From NCBI RefSeq assembly GCF_022760855.1, contig NZ_JAKTNR010000014.1:1-33155 (forward strand): 33,155 nt of DNA, in the 5' to 3' direction. Of this stretch, positions 7,816 to 14,938 are shown one piece after another. Both the position numbers and the translations under genes were made by a program. Below the pieces are notes generated by a model. That model had not been told where the DNA came from. It saw only the letters and a list, made by a program, of their open reading frames with translations, and searched no databases. Positions within the stretch are counted from its first letter, which is position 1. The number at the start of each line of letters is the position of its first letter. The DNA comes from Thermus albus. GTDB lineage: Bacteria > Deinococcota > Deinococci > Deinococcales > Thermaceae.

Positions 7816-7832
7816 CCTGCCTTTAGGGCAGG
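7816..7832 (-). terminator. Hairpin overlapping the stop codon of the beta-grasp gene
   Basis: CCTGCC (7816-7821) pairs with GGCAGG (7827-7832) around a five-base loop; the TAA stop of the small beta-grasp gene (7825-7823) lies in the loop. On the minus strand the hairpin is followed by a G/C-rich tract without a U-run. It is the likely boundary between this gene and the deoxyhypusine-synthase-like gene 60 bases on, either as a terminator or as a 3'-end stabiliser. Confidence 0.35.
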
Positions 7833-8044
7833 ACTTCCAGTATACCACCCCCAGCGATGGGGGGGTAGACCTCTAAGGGGCCTTCCACCTCCTCCTCCAA
7901 CCCCACCGCCTTCTCCCCCACCGCCAAAAGCCAAACCTCCTCCAGGGGAATGGAAAGCTTCTCCAGGGCCTCCTTGGGCGTCTTGGCCTCCACCTCCAGG
8001 ACCTCCCCAAAGCGCCTTAAGTCCCCGTGAAGAATCACCTTCAT
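7823..8044 (-). CDS. Small MoaD/ThiS-like (ubiquitin-fold) protein
   Basis: A 73-residue protein starting MKVILHGDLRRFGE, with the alternating strand/helix pattern of beta-grasp sulfur carriers and Mut7-C-type ubiquitin-like domains. It has an N-terminal beta hairpin (1-19), a helix TPKEALEKL (22-30), VWLLAVGEKAV (37-47, matching the usual ..vLVNGr.v segment) and the closing LEVYPPIAGGG (57-67), where MoaD and ThiS have D.v.i.Pp..GG. Unlike a mature carrier it does not end in GlyGly: ILEVLP follows the glycines. The ATG overlaps the TGA of the upstream dehydrogenase by one base (TGATG), so the two are translationally coupled. It may be a carrier that needs trimming, or simply a ubiquitin-fold protein without carrier activity. 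No E1-like activating enzyme lies nearby. Confidence 0.75.
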   Translation of the reverse strand: MKVILHGDLRRFGEVLEVEAKTPKEALEKLSIPLEEVWLLAVGEKAVGLEEEVEGPLEVYPPIAGGGILEVLP

Positions 8045-8934
8045 CAATACCCCTCCAAAACCACATTCCTCAAAGGCTCCCCCCGCAAATACCGCCCCAC
8101 CTGGTCCGCCAGAAACCGGGCCGCCCGGCGGTGGAACCCCTGGGAAAGCCCGGCCACGTGGGGGGTGATGAGGACCCCCGGGGCCTGCCAAAGGGGGTGG
8201 TCCGGTGGCAGAGGTTCGGGATCCGTAACGTCCAAGGCTGCGCGGATTTTCCCCTCCCTTAGAGCTTCCAAAAGGGCCTCCGTATCCACCACCGCCCCCC
8301 GTCCCGCATTTAGCAACAGGGCCCCCGGCTTCATCCGGGAAAGGAACCCCCGGTCCACCAGCCCCCGGGTTTCAGGGGTAAGGGGAAGGAGGACCACCAC
8401 CGCATCCACCTGGGGCAGGAGGTAGGGGAGGTCCTGGGGGGTGTAAACCCCAGGGCGGGCGTGCTTGGCCACGGGAAGCACCTCCACCCCAAAGGGCCTA
8501 AGCCGCTCCTCCACCGCCTTGCCGATGGAACCATAGCCCAAGAGGAGGACCCGCTTGCCCTCGAGGTCCGGAAGCACCTTGGGGGCCCAGCGCCCCTCCC
8601 CTTGGGCCTGGAAAAAGGCGGGCAGGTCCTTGAGAAGGGCCAACAGGCTCATCCCCACCCATTCGGCCACGGGAGCGTCGTGGATGCCCGAACCATCGCA
8701 AAGCACCACCCCTTCCGGCACCAGGGGGAGGATCCAGTCCACCCCGGCGGAAAGGGTCTGGACCACCTTCACCTCCACCCTTTCCAGCACCTGCCGCACC
8801 ACCTCTTCTTGGCCGAAGGGGGGCAGGAAGAAGTCCACCGCCTCGGGCCAGGGATCATCCAGGTGGTGCACCTCCACCCCCTCGGGCAAGAGGGCAAAGA
8901 CCTCCTGCCTAAGCCTTGGACTCAAAATCTTCAT
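8044..8934 (-). CDS. D-isomer specific 2-hydroxyacid dehydrogenase
   Basis: A 296-residue NAD(P)-dependent oxidoreductase of the D-2-hydroxyacid dehydrogenase family, which interconverts 2-oxoacids and D-2-hydroxyacids. The nucleotide-binding loop is LLLGYGSIGKAVEE (130-143, GxGxxG at 133-138). The catalytic set is Arg212 (LLNAGRGAVVD), Glu240 (DVTDPEPLPPDHPLW) and His259 (ITPHVAG), all present. The N-terminal substrate domain includes VVQTLSAGVDWI (58-69). The length is shorter than phosphoglycerate dehydrogenases and there is no ACT domain, so a glyoxylate or hydroxypyruvate reductase-like role is more likely than serine biosynthesis; the substrate is not determined. The ATG at 8934 has GGAGGT five bases upstream and lies inside the end of the GNAT gene (26-base overlap). 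The downstream beta-grasp gene is coupled to its stop. Confidence 0.92.
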   Translation of the reverse strand: MKILSPRLRQEVFALLPEGVEVHHLDDPWPEAVDFFLPPFGQEEVVRQVLERVEVKVVQTLSAGVDWILPLVPEGVVLCDGSGIHDAPVAEWVGMSLLALLKDLPAFFQAQGEGRWAPKVLPDLEGKRVLLLGYGSIGKAVEERLRPFGVEVLPVAKHARPGVYTPQDLPYLLPQVDAVVVLLPLTPETRGLVDRGFLSRMKPGALLLNAGRGAVVDTEALLEALREGKIRAALDVTDPEPLPPDHPLWQAPGVLITPHVAGLSQGFHRRAARFLADQVGRYLRGEPLRNVVLEGY

Positions 8935-9436
8935 GGCGGACCTCCATATAGACATCCTCCCTTCCCCTCGGCCCCGGGCCTAAGCCCACCTGGCGGAAGC
9001 CCGCCTTCTCAAAGGCCCGCCGGGCCCTAAGGTTATGGGCAAAGGTGCGAAGCTTCACCCGCTTGAGCCCCAAAGGGCCAAAGGCATAGGCCAAGGCCGC
9101 CCGCACCGCCTCGGTGCCGTAGCCCTGGCCCCAGCGGTCCTTCCGCCCGATGAGGATGCCCAAGGTGGCCTCCTCCGGGGTGAGGTCGTAAAGCTCGAGG
9201 GTGCCCAAGTACTCCCCCTTCTCGTCCAGAATGACAAAGGCTAGGCGGTCCTTTCGGCGCATCTCCGCCAGGACGAAGCGCTTGAAAAGCCAAAAGGGGG
9301 AGCGCAAGGGGCTGGAACCGTTCCACTCGGCCACCTCAGGGTCACGGAAGGTCTCGTAAAGCCCCTTCCACTCCTCCTCGGTGAGCCCTGCGCTGAAGGG
9401 CTTCAGGGTCACGCGGCCATACCGGGGCCAGTCCAC
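8909..9436 (-). CDS. GNAT-family N-acetyltransferase (RimJ/RimL type)
   Basis: A 175-residue acetyltransferase with the GNAT core: a strand region FVILDEKGEYLGTLELYDL (67-85), then motif A ending GRKDRWGQGYGTEA (97-110), which forms the acetyl-CoA pyrophosphate loop, then AHNLRARRAFEKAGF (133-147), the usual motif B with Asn135. The layout is that of the RimJ/RimL/SpeG-type enzymes that acetylate protein N-termini, antibiotics or polyamines; the acceptor here is not known. The GTG start at 9436 lies 9 bases after the gdhB stop with no clear Shine-Dalgarno, so it may be read by coupling. It overlaps the next gene by 26 bases. Confidence 0.88.
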   Translation of the reverse strand: MDWPRYGRVTLKPFSAGLTEEEWKGLYETFRDPEVAEWNGSSPLRSPFWLFKRFVLAEMRRKDRLAFVILDEKGEYLGTLELYDLTPEEATLGILIGRKDRWGQGYGTEAVRAALAYAFGPLGLKRVKLRTFAHNLRARRAFEKAGFRQVGLGPGPRGREDVYMEVRHEDFESKA

Positions 9437-9445
9437 ACGAATAGC

Positions 9446-10720
9446 CTAGGGGTAAAGGCCGCGAAGGGCCCGGGCCTCGAGGACCCGGGTGGCGGCCACC
9501 ACATAGGCGGCGGTGCGCAGGGGAATCCCCTTCTCCTGGCTCACCTGCCACACCGCCTCAAAGGCGTTGCGCAAGACCCTCTCCAGGCGGGCGTTGATCT
9601 CCTCCTCCGTCCAGAAGTAGGAGTTGAAGTCCTGCACCCACTCAAAGTAGCTCACCGTCACGCCCCCGGCGTTGGCGATCACGTCGGGCACCACCAAGAC
9701 CCCCTTCTCTAGGAGGATGTCGTCGGCGGCAGGGGTGGTGGGCCCGTTGGCCCCCTCGGCGATGATCTTGGCCTGAATCCGCCAGGCATTTTGCTCGGTG
9801 ATCTGCTTTTCTAAGGCCGCGGGGATCAGAAAATCCGTGGGTACCGCCCAAAACTCGGGATTGGGCAAGGGCTCCGCCTTGGGGTAGCCCCGCACCCCCC
9901 CGAACTCGGCCACATGGCGAAGGAGATCATAGGGGTCTATCCCCGCTTCGTTGTAGATGGTGCCCGTGTGGTCCTGGACGGCAATAACCCGGGCCCCGTG
10001 GTCGTGGAAGATGCGGGCCGCCGCATTCCCCACGTTGCCAAAGCCCTGGAGGGTCACCCGGCTCCCCTCAATGGCTAGGCCCATCTTCTCCGCCGCCGCC
10101 CTGGCGGTGACGAACACCCCCCGGCCCGTGGCATCCCGCCTCCCCAGGGAACCCCCGAGGGCGATGGGCTTCCCCGTCACCACCCCCGGCACGGTGCGGC
10201 CCACGTTCATGGAAAAGGTGTCCATCATCCAGGCCATCTCCCGCTCCCCGGTGTTCACGTCGGGGGCGGGGATGTCCCGGTCCGGACCCAGGAGGATGCC
10301 GATCTCCGAGGTGTAGCGGCGGGTCAGGCGCTCAAGCTCCTTAGGGGAAAGCTTTTTGGGGTCCACCCGCACCCCCCCCTTGCCGCCCCCATAGGGCAGG
10401 CCCACGGCGGCGTTTTTAATGGTCATCCAGGCCGCCAAGGCCATGACCTCGGAAAGGGTCACCTCGGGGTGGAAACGCACCCCGCCCTTGGCCGGCCCCC
10501 GGGCGGTGTTGTGGTGGACCCGGTAACCCTCAAAATGGGCCACGGTGCCGTCGTCCAGGTGGATGGGCACGTCCACGATCAGGACCCGCTTGGGCCTTTT
10601 GAGGCTTTCCGCCAAGGGGGCATAACGCCCCAGGTAGGGGACCACCCGGTCCACCTGCTCCACGAAGATCTCCCAAGGTCCGCCGTCTTTGCCCAGGTAG
10701 GAAAGGGGTTCGCTCTTCAT
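9446..10720 (-). CDS. gdhB: Glutamate dehydrogenase, catalytic subunit GdhB
   Basis: A 424-residue Glu/Leu/Phe/Val dehydrogenase that interconverts glutamate with 2-oxoglutarate and ammonia. The N-terminal dimerisation and substrate domain carries [11 protein letters not shown] (75-85, Lys78), MTIKNA (99-104, Lys102), [13 protein letters not shown] (109-121) with catalytic Lys114, and [17 protein letters not shown] (151-167) with catalytic Asp154. The Rossmann domain has [13 protein letters not shown] (224-236). All catalytic residues are present, in contrast to gdhA upstream. In T. thermophilus, GdhB of this length is the active subunit and forms a leucine-responsive heterocomplex with GdhA. 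The ATG at 10720 has AAGGAG five bases upstream and lies 10 bases after the gdhA stop, so the pair forms one transcript. Confidence 0.96.
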   Translation of the reverse strand: MKSEPLSYLGKDGGPWEIFVEQVDRVVPYLGRYAPLAESLKRPKRVLIVDVPIHLDDGTVAHFEGYRVHHNTARGPAKGGVRFHPEVTLSEVMALAAWMTIKNAAVGLPYGGGKGGVRVDPKKLSPKELERLTRRYTSEIGILLGPDRDIPAPDVNTGEREMAWMMDTFSMNVGRTVPGVVTGKPIALGGSLGRRDATGRGVFVTARAAAEKMGLAIEGSRVTLQGFGNVGNAAARIFHDHGARVIAVQDHTGTIYNEAGIDPYDLLRHVAEFGGVRGYPKAEPLPNPEFWAVPTDFLIPAALEKQITEQNAWRIQAKIIAEGANGPTTPAADDILLEKGVLVVPDVIANAGGVTVSYFEWVQDFNSYFWTEEEINARLERVLRNAFEAVWQVSQEKGIPLRTAAYVVAATRVLEARALRGLYP

Positions 10721-10730
10721 AGGCACTCCT

Positions 10731-11990
10731 TTAGGGGTAAACACCCCGAAGCCTGGTGGCCTCGTTGACCCGCTCCAGGGCCAGGACCATGGCCCCGGTG
10801 CGCAGATCCGTGGAAAGGGCCTCCGCCCTTTGGCACACCTCAGCCACCGCCTTGGCCACGCTCTTGGCGAAGCTTTGCCGCACCTCCTCTTCACTCCAGA
10901 AGAACATGTTGAGGTCCTGAACCCACTCCAGATAGCTGGCCAGAAGCCCCCCGCCCCCCGTGAGGAGGTCTGGGACCACCAAAACCCCCTTACCCAAGAG
11001 GTAGGCCTCGGCCTCCGGAGTGAGGCCAAAGTTGGCGGCTTCCAAGACCACCGGGGCCCGTACTCCCTTGGCCAACTCTCCGTCCAAGGCCCCCTCGAGG
11101 GCCGCCAGGACCAGGTAATCCACCGGCAAGGTGAAAAGCTCTTCTGGGGCAAGGTCGTAGCGGGGAAGTTCCCCGGTGGCCTCGTAGTGGCGCAAGGCCT
11201 CGGCCACGGGGATACCCCCTTCCGCGTACATGGCTCCCCGGGCCGTGGAAACCGCCACCACCTTTAGGCCCATCCTCTCGGCATGAAGGGCCAAGCTTCC
11301 CCCCACCTGGCCAAACCCCTGGACCACCACCTTGGCTCCCTTAAGGGGAAGCCCCCGCCGCCGGGCAAGCTCGGCTAACACCAGGGCCACGCCAAGCCCC
11401 GCGGCATCGTCCCGGCCCTCGCTACCCCCCAGGGCATGGGGCTTGCCCGTCACCACCCCGGGCACCGTGGAACCCACGGTCATGGAGTAGGTGTCCATGA
11501 TCCAGGCCATCGTCTGCTGGTCCGTACCCAGGTCGGGGCCCAGGATGTCTATGTCGGGGCCGATCAAGTTGACAAGCTCGGCGGTATAGCGGCGCACCAG
11601 GCGCTCAAGCTCCCTAGGGGAAAGAAGCCTGGGATCGGCGGCTATCCCCCCCGCCGCCCCGCCAAAGGGCAGGTCGTAAACGGCGGCCTTCAAGGTCATC
11701 CAGGCGGCCAGCCCCGCCGTCTGGCCCAGGGTAACCCGGGGGTGGATGCGGACCCCCCCCTTGGCCGGCCCCCGGGCGATGTCGTGCACCACCCGGTAGC
11801 CCTGGAAAACCCGCACCTTGCCGTCGTCCATGACCACGGGTAAGGAAACCGTCACCAGGCGCTTGGGGTGGGCCAGGTACTCCACCGTGGTGGGGTGGAT
11901 GTCCACCACCTTTAGGGTTCTCTCTAGCCTCCCCAGGAAGGCCTCCCAAAGGCCGGGGTCTTCCGGAGGGCGATAGGCGGGAAGGCTCAT
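10731..11990 (-). CDS. gdhA: Glutamate dehydrogenase homologue GdhA, regulatory (catalytic lysine missing)
   Basis: A 419-residue paralogue of the downstream gdhB, intact along its length. The glutamate-binding lysines are kept ([11 protein letters not shown], Lys77; MTLKAA, Lys101), and so is the Asp in LGPDLGTD. The catalytic-lysine loop, however, reads [13 protein letters not shown] (108-120), with Ala113 where GdhB has Lys114. The segment after the Rossmann domain also differs ([14 protein letters not shown] instead of [14 protein letters not shown]). The Rossmann glycine motif GFGQVG is present. This matches the T. thermophilus system, where GdhA alone is inactive and acts as the regulatory partner of GdhB in leucine activation. 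The ATG at 11990 follows a TATAAT box by 15 bases, giving a very short leader with only a weak ribosome-binding site. Confidence 0.94.
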   Translation of the reverse strand: MSLPAYRPPEDPGLWEAFLGRLERTLKVVDIHPTTVEYLAHPKRLVTVSLPVVMDDGKVRVFQGYRVVHDIARGPAKGGVRIHPRVTLGQTAGLAAWMTLKAAVYDLPFGGAAGGIAADPRLLSPRELERLVRRYTAELVNLIGPDIDILGPDLGTDQQTMAWIMDTYSMTVGSTVPGVVTGKPHALGGSEGRDDAAGLGVALVLAELARRRGLPLKGAKVVVQGFGQVGGSLALHAERMGLKVVAVSTARGAMYAEGGIPVAEALRHYEATGELPRYDLAPEELFTLPVDYLVLAALEGALDGELAKGVRAPVVLEAANFGLTPEAEAYLLGKGVLVVPDLLTGGGGLLASYLEWVQDLNMFFWSEEEVRQSFAKSVAKAVAEVCQRAEALSTDLRTGAMVLALERVNEATRLRGVYP

Positions 11991-12005
11991 ACCATCACCG
12001 AGGGG

Positions 12006-12011
12006 ATTATA
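12006..12011 (-). promoter_or_regulatory. -10 box of the gdhA promoter
   Basis: A perfect TATAAT on the minus strand ends 15 bases before the gdhA ATG. Transcription would start about 7 bases later and give a leader of roughly 9 bases. No convincing TTGACA is seen 16-18 bases upstream, so the promoter may need an activator. It is probably the main promoter for gdhA-gdhB and the genes behind them. Confidence 0.6.
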
Positions 12012-12058
12012 CCCCGCCCAAAAGGAAAACCCGGCCAACCTAGGGGTGAGAACGGGGA

Positions 12059-12071
12059 GGTAGGTCCTACC
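12059..12071. repeat. Short dyad between the prenyl synthase gene and gdhA
   Basis: GGTAG (12059-12063) and CTACC (12067-12071) are inverted around GTC, 10 bases after the prenyl synthase stop and about 48 bases upstream of the gdhA -10 box. It could be an operator half-site pair or a weak terminator stem; there is no U-run. The evidence is only the symmetry. Confidence 0.25.
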
Positions 12072-12080
12072 GCGCCACCC

Positions 12081-13052
12081 TCAGAAAAAGCGCTCCCCTT
12101 CCTTTAGGGCCAAACTCCGAAGGGCCTCCTTATAGGGAGAGGCGGGCAGGGGCGCAAGGGCCTCAGCCGCCATCAAGGCCCTTTCCCGAATGCGCCTTTC
12201 CACCTCCTGGGCTACCCCACTCTCCCGGGCCAGGGTGCGCAGCCGCTCCAAATCCCCCTCCTCCCTTCCCTTTCGCCTCAGGATCTCCCGCACCTCAGGG
12301 AAGCGCTCCATCAAGAGCAGGGTGATAAGGGTGGCCTTGCCCTCCCGCATATCCCCACCCACGGGCTTGCCCAAGGCCTCAGGGGTACCCATAAGGTCCA
12401 GGTAATCGTCCCGCATCTGGAAAGCCTGGCCGTAGAGGAGGCCGAAGCGGGCCAGGGCCTCCCGCACCTCCCCATCCACGCCCAAGAGGAGGGCCGGCCC
12501 CTCGGTGCAAAGCTCCATGAGGGCCGCCGTCTTGGCGGTGATGATCCGCTCGTAGTTCTCCAGGGAGTAGTCCTCCAAGGCGGCCACCTGGAACTGCAAG
12601 ACCTCCCCCTCGCTCAGGGTCTTGGCCACCTGGGCGAAGCGCTCCACCAGCTCCATCCGCCCGGTCTTGGCGATCACGTGGAGAAGCCGGGAAAGCAGAA
12701 AATCCCCCGAAAGGACGGAAACCGCATTCCCGTACCGGCGAAAGGCCGCTTCCTTGCCCCGGCGGGTTTCCGCGTCGTCAATGAGGTCGTCGTGCAGGAG
12801 GGTGGCGGAGTGCAGTAGCTCCACCGCCAGGGCCAGCTCCATCTCAAAGGGGGCGCCCCCCAAGGCCCTCGAGGCCAAGAAAACCAAGCGGGGCCGGATG
12901 CGCTTGCCCCCCGCCGTCACCAGGTCCTGGTGGATGAGGCGCACGAAGAGGACGTCGGATTGCACCAGTTGGGACAGGGCCTCCTCAAAGCGAATAAGGG
13001 GGGCCTGGAGGTCAGGAAGGACCGTCACGCCCTTCAGTATAAGGGCGGTCAA
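12081..13052 (-). CDS. Long-chain polyprenyl diphosphate synthase
   Basis: A 323-residue trans-isoprenyl diphosphate synthase that condenses isopentenyl diphosphate onto allylic diphosphates. The first aspartate-rich motif is LLHDDLIDD (Asp88, Asp89, Asp92) and the second is MRDDYLD (Asp215, Asp216, Asp219); GGKRIRPRL (48-56) binds diphosphate. The residues four and five positions before the first motif are Thr84 and Ala83, not aromatic, which removes the usual floor of the product cavity and predicts a long chain, such as the octaprenyl tail of Thermus menaquinone-8. Chain length is inferred, not shown. The TTG start at 13052 overlaps the upstream stop by four bases (TTGA) and has GAGG four bases upstream. 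A GTG at 13028 would give 315 residues, and a hairpin lies between the two. Confidence 0.9.
   Translation of the reverse strand: MTALILKGVTVLPDLQAPLIRFEEALSQLVQSDVLFVRLIHQDLVTAGGKRIRPRLVFLASRALGGAPFEMELALAVELLHSATLLHDDLIDDAETRRGKEAAFRRYGNAVSVLSGDFLLSRLLHVIAKTGRMELVERFAQVAKTLSEGEVLQFQVAALEDYSLENYERIITAKTAALMELCTEGPALLLGVDGEVREALARFGLLYGQAFQMRDDYLDLMGTPEALGKPVGGDMREGKATLITLLLMERFPEVREILRRKGREEGDLERLRTLARESGVAQEVERRIRERALMAAEALAPLPASPYKEALRSLALKEGERFF
13028..13047 (-). promoter_or_regulatory. Hairpin between two possible start codons of the prenyl synthase
   Basis: CGCCCTT (13028-13034) pairs with AAGGGCG (13041-13047) around a six-base loop. On the minus strand the same bases include a TATACT sequence seven bases before the GTG at 13028, and the distal arm holds the only purine-rich stretch before that GTG. 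It could be a -10 box for a leaderless transcript, a structure masking the second start, or ordinary coding sequence if translation begins at the TTG. Confidence 0.3.
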
Positions 13053-13486
13053 TAAACCTCTATGGGTGCAGGCAAACGGACTATCTTAGACTGACCATCC
13101 AGGGAAACGGTACGGTACTTTTCCACCAGCACAGGGGCCAAGGGGGTAGCGGATTCCTTAGAAACGTTGCGCGATACTGGGGGACAGGATACGGCCTGGA
13201 CCGGGCACGGTTCCGAGATGGTGAAAGGAAAGTCCACGGGGTTCCCATCCTGATCCAAAAGGACCACGGAGCCGCGGGGTGAACCCGGCAATGGGTAAAG
13301 GACCAAAGTGTAGCTATAGTTGTAGGCCACTATGTTGCCGTTTTCGTCTTTTTCGGTGGAAAAGGAAAAGTTCTCTCGGGACACCTGAACTGTGGGAGCC
13401 CCCACCACCAGCCCCCCCTCAAAGAAGGAACTACAACCCCCCAAGGCCAAGGCCATGAGCAGAAGCCACACTATTCTTCCCTTCAT
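13049..13486 (-). CDS. Small predicted lipoprotein of unknown function
   Basis: A 145-residue protein with a lipoprotein signal: basic MKGR, a hydrophobic core WLLLMALAL, and the lipobox LGGC with Cys18 as the lipidated residue. It should therefore be processed by signal peptidase II and anchored in the envelope. The mature part is polar and beta-rich (FSFSTEKDENGNIVAYNYSY, LYPLPGSPRGSVVLLDQDG). It contains two further cysteines close together (CPVQAVSC), which could form a disulfide. I do not recognise a family. It lies between rex and the prenyl synthase gene, 12 bases after the rex stop and with a four-base overlap into the next gene. A GGGGTG Shine-Dalgarno lies four bases before the ATG. 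Codon use is less G/C-extreme than its neighbours, with several AAA, AAC and TAT codons. Confidence 0.8.
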   Translation of the reverse strand: MKGRIVWLLLMALALGGCSSFFEGGLVVGAPTVQVSRENFSFSTEKDENGNIVAYNYSYTLVLYPLPGSPRGSVVLLDQDGNPVDFPFTISEPCPVQAVSCPPVSRNVSKESATPLAPVLVEKYRTVSLDGQSKIVRLPAPIEVY

Positions 13487-13498
13487 CCCTCACCCCTT

Positions 13499-14134
13499 TC
13501 ACCCCATCATCTCCTCGCGCCACTTGGGATTGAGTATAGCAAAGCTCAAGCGGGTCAGGCCCGCAAGGAAGTCCACGTTCTCCACCGCCACCTCCTTGGG
13601 CACCTCCAGGACCGTGGGGGCGAAGTTGAGGATGCCCTTAATGCCAGCGGCCACCAGGCGGTTGGCGGCCTCTTGGGCCGCCTCCCGGGGAACGGTGAGG
13701 AGGGCGATCTCTATGCGGCCTGGCACCCTCTCCGGCAAGAGGTCCAGGTGCTCCACCACCCCATTCCCCACCCGACGGCCAATCTTTTCCGGGTCTACAT
13801 CAAAGAAACCCCGTAGCTCAAAGCTCTCCCCAAAGCCAGGATAGTCGGCCAAGGCACTTCCCAATCGGCCCATGCCCACAATGCAGAGGCCCCACTTCCG
13901 ATTAAGGCCCAGGATGTGGCGGAGCTCCCGTTTGAGCACGGGCACCGTGTAGCCCACCCCCCGGGTGCCGTAGGAACCAAAGTAGGATAGGTCCTTACGC
14001 ACCTGGAAGGCGGTCACCTGAGCCTCCTCCGCCAGCTGCTCGGAGCTGGTGCGGTGGATCCCCTTGGCCTCCAGTTCCTCCAGAATACGCAAATAGGTCA
14101 CCAAACGGCTAATGGCGGCGCTGGGTACCTTCAT
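13499..14134 (-). CDS. rex: Redox-sensing transcriptional repressor Rex
   Basis: Rex senses the NADH/NAD+ ratio and releases its operators, often in front of respiratory and fermentative genes, when NADH rises. The 211-residue protein has an N-terminal winged helix (1-78) with TSSEQLAEEAQVTAFQVRKD (29-48) as the DNA-binding helix-turn-helix, and DLSYFGSYGTRGVGYTV (48-64), a hallmark of the family. The Rossmann domain follows: CIVGMGRLGSALADY (84-98) binds the NADH pyrophosphate, and Asp112 in FFDVDPEKIG sits at the end of strand 2. Length and sequence fit the Thermus Rex of known structure. The ATG overlaps the TGA of the SPOR gene by four bases (ATGA). I found no clear Rex operator (TTGTGAA-type palindrome) by eye nearby. 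Confidence 0.96.
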   Translation of the reverse strand: MKVPSAAISRLVTYLRILEELEAKGIHRTSSEQLAEEAQVTAFQVRKDLSYFGSYGTRGVGYTVPVLKRELRHILGLNRKWGLCIVGMGRLGSALADYPGFGESFELRGFFDVDPEKIGRRVGNGVVEHLDLLPERVPGRIEIALLTVPREAAQEAANRLVAAGIKGILNFAPTVLEVPKEVAVENVDFLAGLTRLSFAILNPKWREEMMG

Positions 14135-14937
14135 CGCACCTCCAGGGCCTCGAGGCCCAAGGCCCGCACCTTGGCCTTAAGGGCCTCCTTCTCCTCCTCG
14201 GCCACCGGGCCGACGCGGACCCGGTAAACCCCATCCCTCACCAAGACCACCGGTAGGCCCATCTCCTTGAGCTTCCCCGCCAGGGCCAAGGCGTTTTCCT
14301 CCTTCTGGAAAGCCCCCACCTGTAGGTAAAGGGTGCCTGAGGCGGGCAGGGGTGCCCCTTGGCCCCGGTAAACCTGGGCGCCATACGAGGCCAAAGCCTC
14401 CGCCACCCGGCGCGCTTCCGCCTCGGTGGCATAAGGACCCACCACCACCCGGGTCAGGTTCCCCACGGGTTCCAAGCGCGCTGGATAACCCTTCTGGGCC
14501 AGCTCCTGGCGAAGCTTGGCGGCGTTTTCCGGGTTGGCGAAGGCTCCCACCGCCACCCTGTAGGCCCCGCTGGGGGTAGGGGCTGGAGGGGATGGGGCTT
14601 TCGGCCTGGCCGGGGCCGTGGCCTTGGGTTCCGCAGGCGGCTTGGGGGCAGGGGCGGGCTCCACGGGAGCCTGGGGCAAGGGCAGCACCGTAACCACGGG
14701 TTCCGGGGGAGGCTTGGCCTCGGAGGGGGGAATCTGAGGGGCAGGCGCCACCTGGGAAGGTGGAACCGAGGAGGGGGCAGGCGAGGAGGTCACCGAAGGC
14801 CCGGGCTGGAGGGAGGTGTCCACCTTGGACCGAGCAAAGGGATTGATTCCGGTCAGGTAAAGGACAATGCCCGCCGCCACCAAGGCGATGAGGAGAAAGA
14901 TGAGGAAGTCCAACCAGTTCTCACGTAGCCAACGCAT
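14131..14937 (-). CDS. Membrane-anchored protein with two SPOR domains
   Basis: A 268-residue protein with a short basic cytoplasmic tail (MRWLRENW), one transmembrane helix at 10-29, a long Pro/Ala/Ser-rich linker (40-122) and two C-terminal SPOR domains (about 124-193 and 201-267). SPOR domains bind denuded peptidoglycan strands at division sites, so the protein probably spans the periplasm and touches septal cell wall. Each repeat shows the pattern of an opening strand (YRVAVGAF, LYLQVGAF), a helix with LA or LR (AAKLRQELAQKG, ALALAGKLKEMG) and a closing VVVGPYA or VRVGPVA. GGAGGT lies four bases before the ATG and covers the end of the upstream TPR gene. It overlaps rex by four bases. A specific partner or a division name such as FtsN cannot be assigned. 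Confidence 0.9.
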   Translation of the reverse strand: MRWLRENWLDFLIFLLIALVAAGIVLYLTGINPFARSKVDTSLQPGPSVTSSPAPSSVPPSQVAPAPQIPPSEAKPPPEPVVTVLPLPQAPVEPAPAPKPPAEPKATAPARPKAPSPPAPTPSGAYRVAVGAFANPENAAKLRQELAQKGYPARLEPVGNLTRVVVGPYATEAEARRVAEALASYGAQVYRGQGAPLPASGTLYLQVGAFQKEENALALAGKLKEMGLPVVLVRDGVYRVRVGPVAEEEKEALKAKVRALGLEALEVR

Positions 14938-14938
14938 C

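Noticed and set aside
7764..8066. Longer N-terminus for the deoxyhypusine-synthase-like protein
   Set aside because: The extension is Gly-rich, crosses another gene and its hairpin, and the tandem ATG with AGGAG gives the natural start.
10721..11152. In-frame extension of gdhB upstream into gdhA (a possible fused or frameshifted GDH)
   Set aside because: The added residues are a Trp/Arg/Pro-rich off-phase reading of gdhA; both genes are complete with their own starts and stops.
10731..11990. GdhA as a decaying pseudogene because of the missing catalytic lysine
   Set aside because: The frame is intact and the rest of the fold is conserved; regulatory GdhA is known in T. thermophilus.
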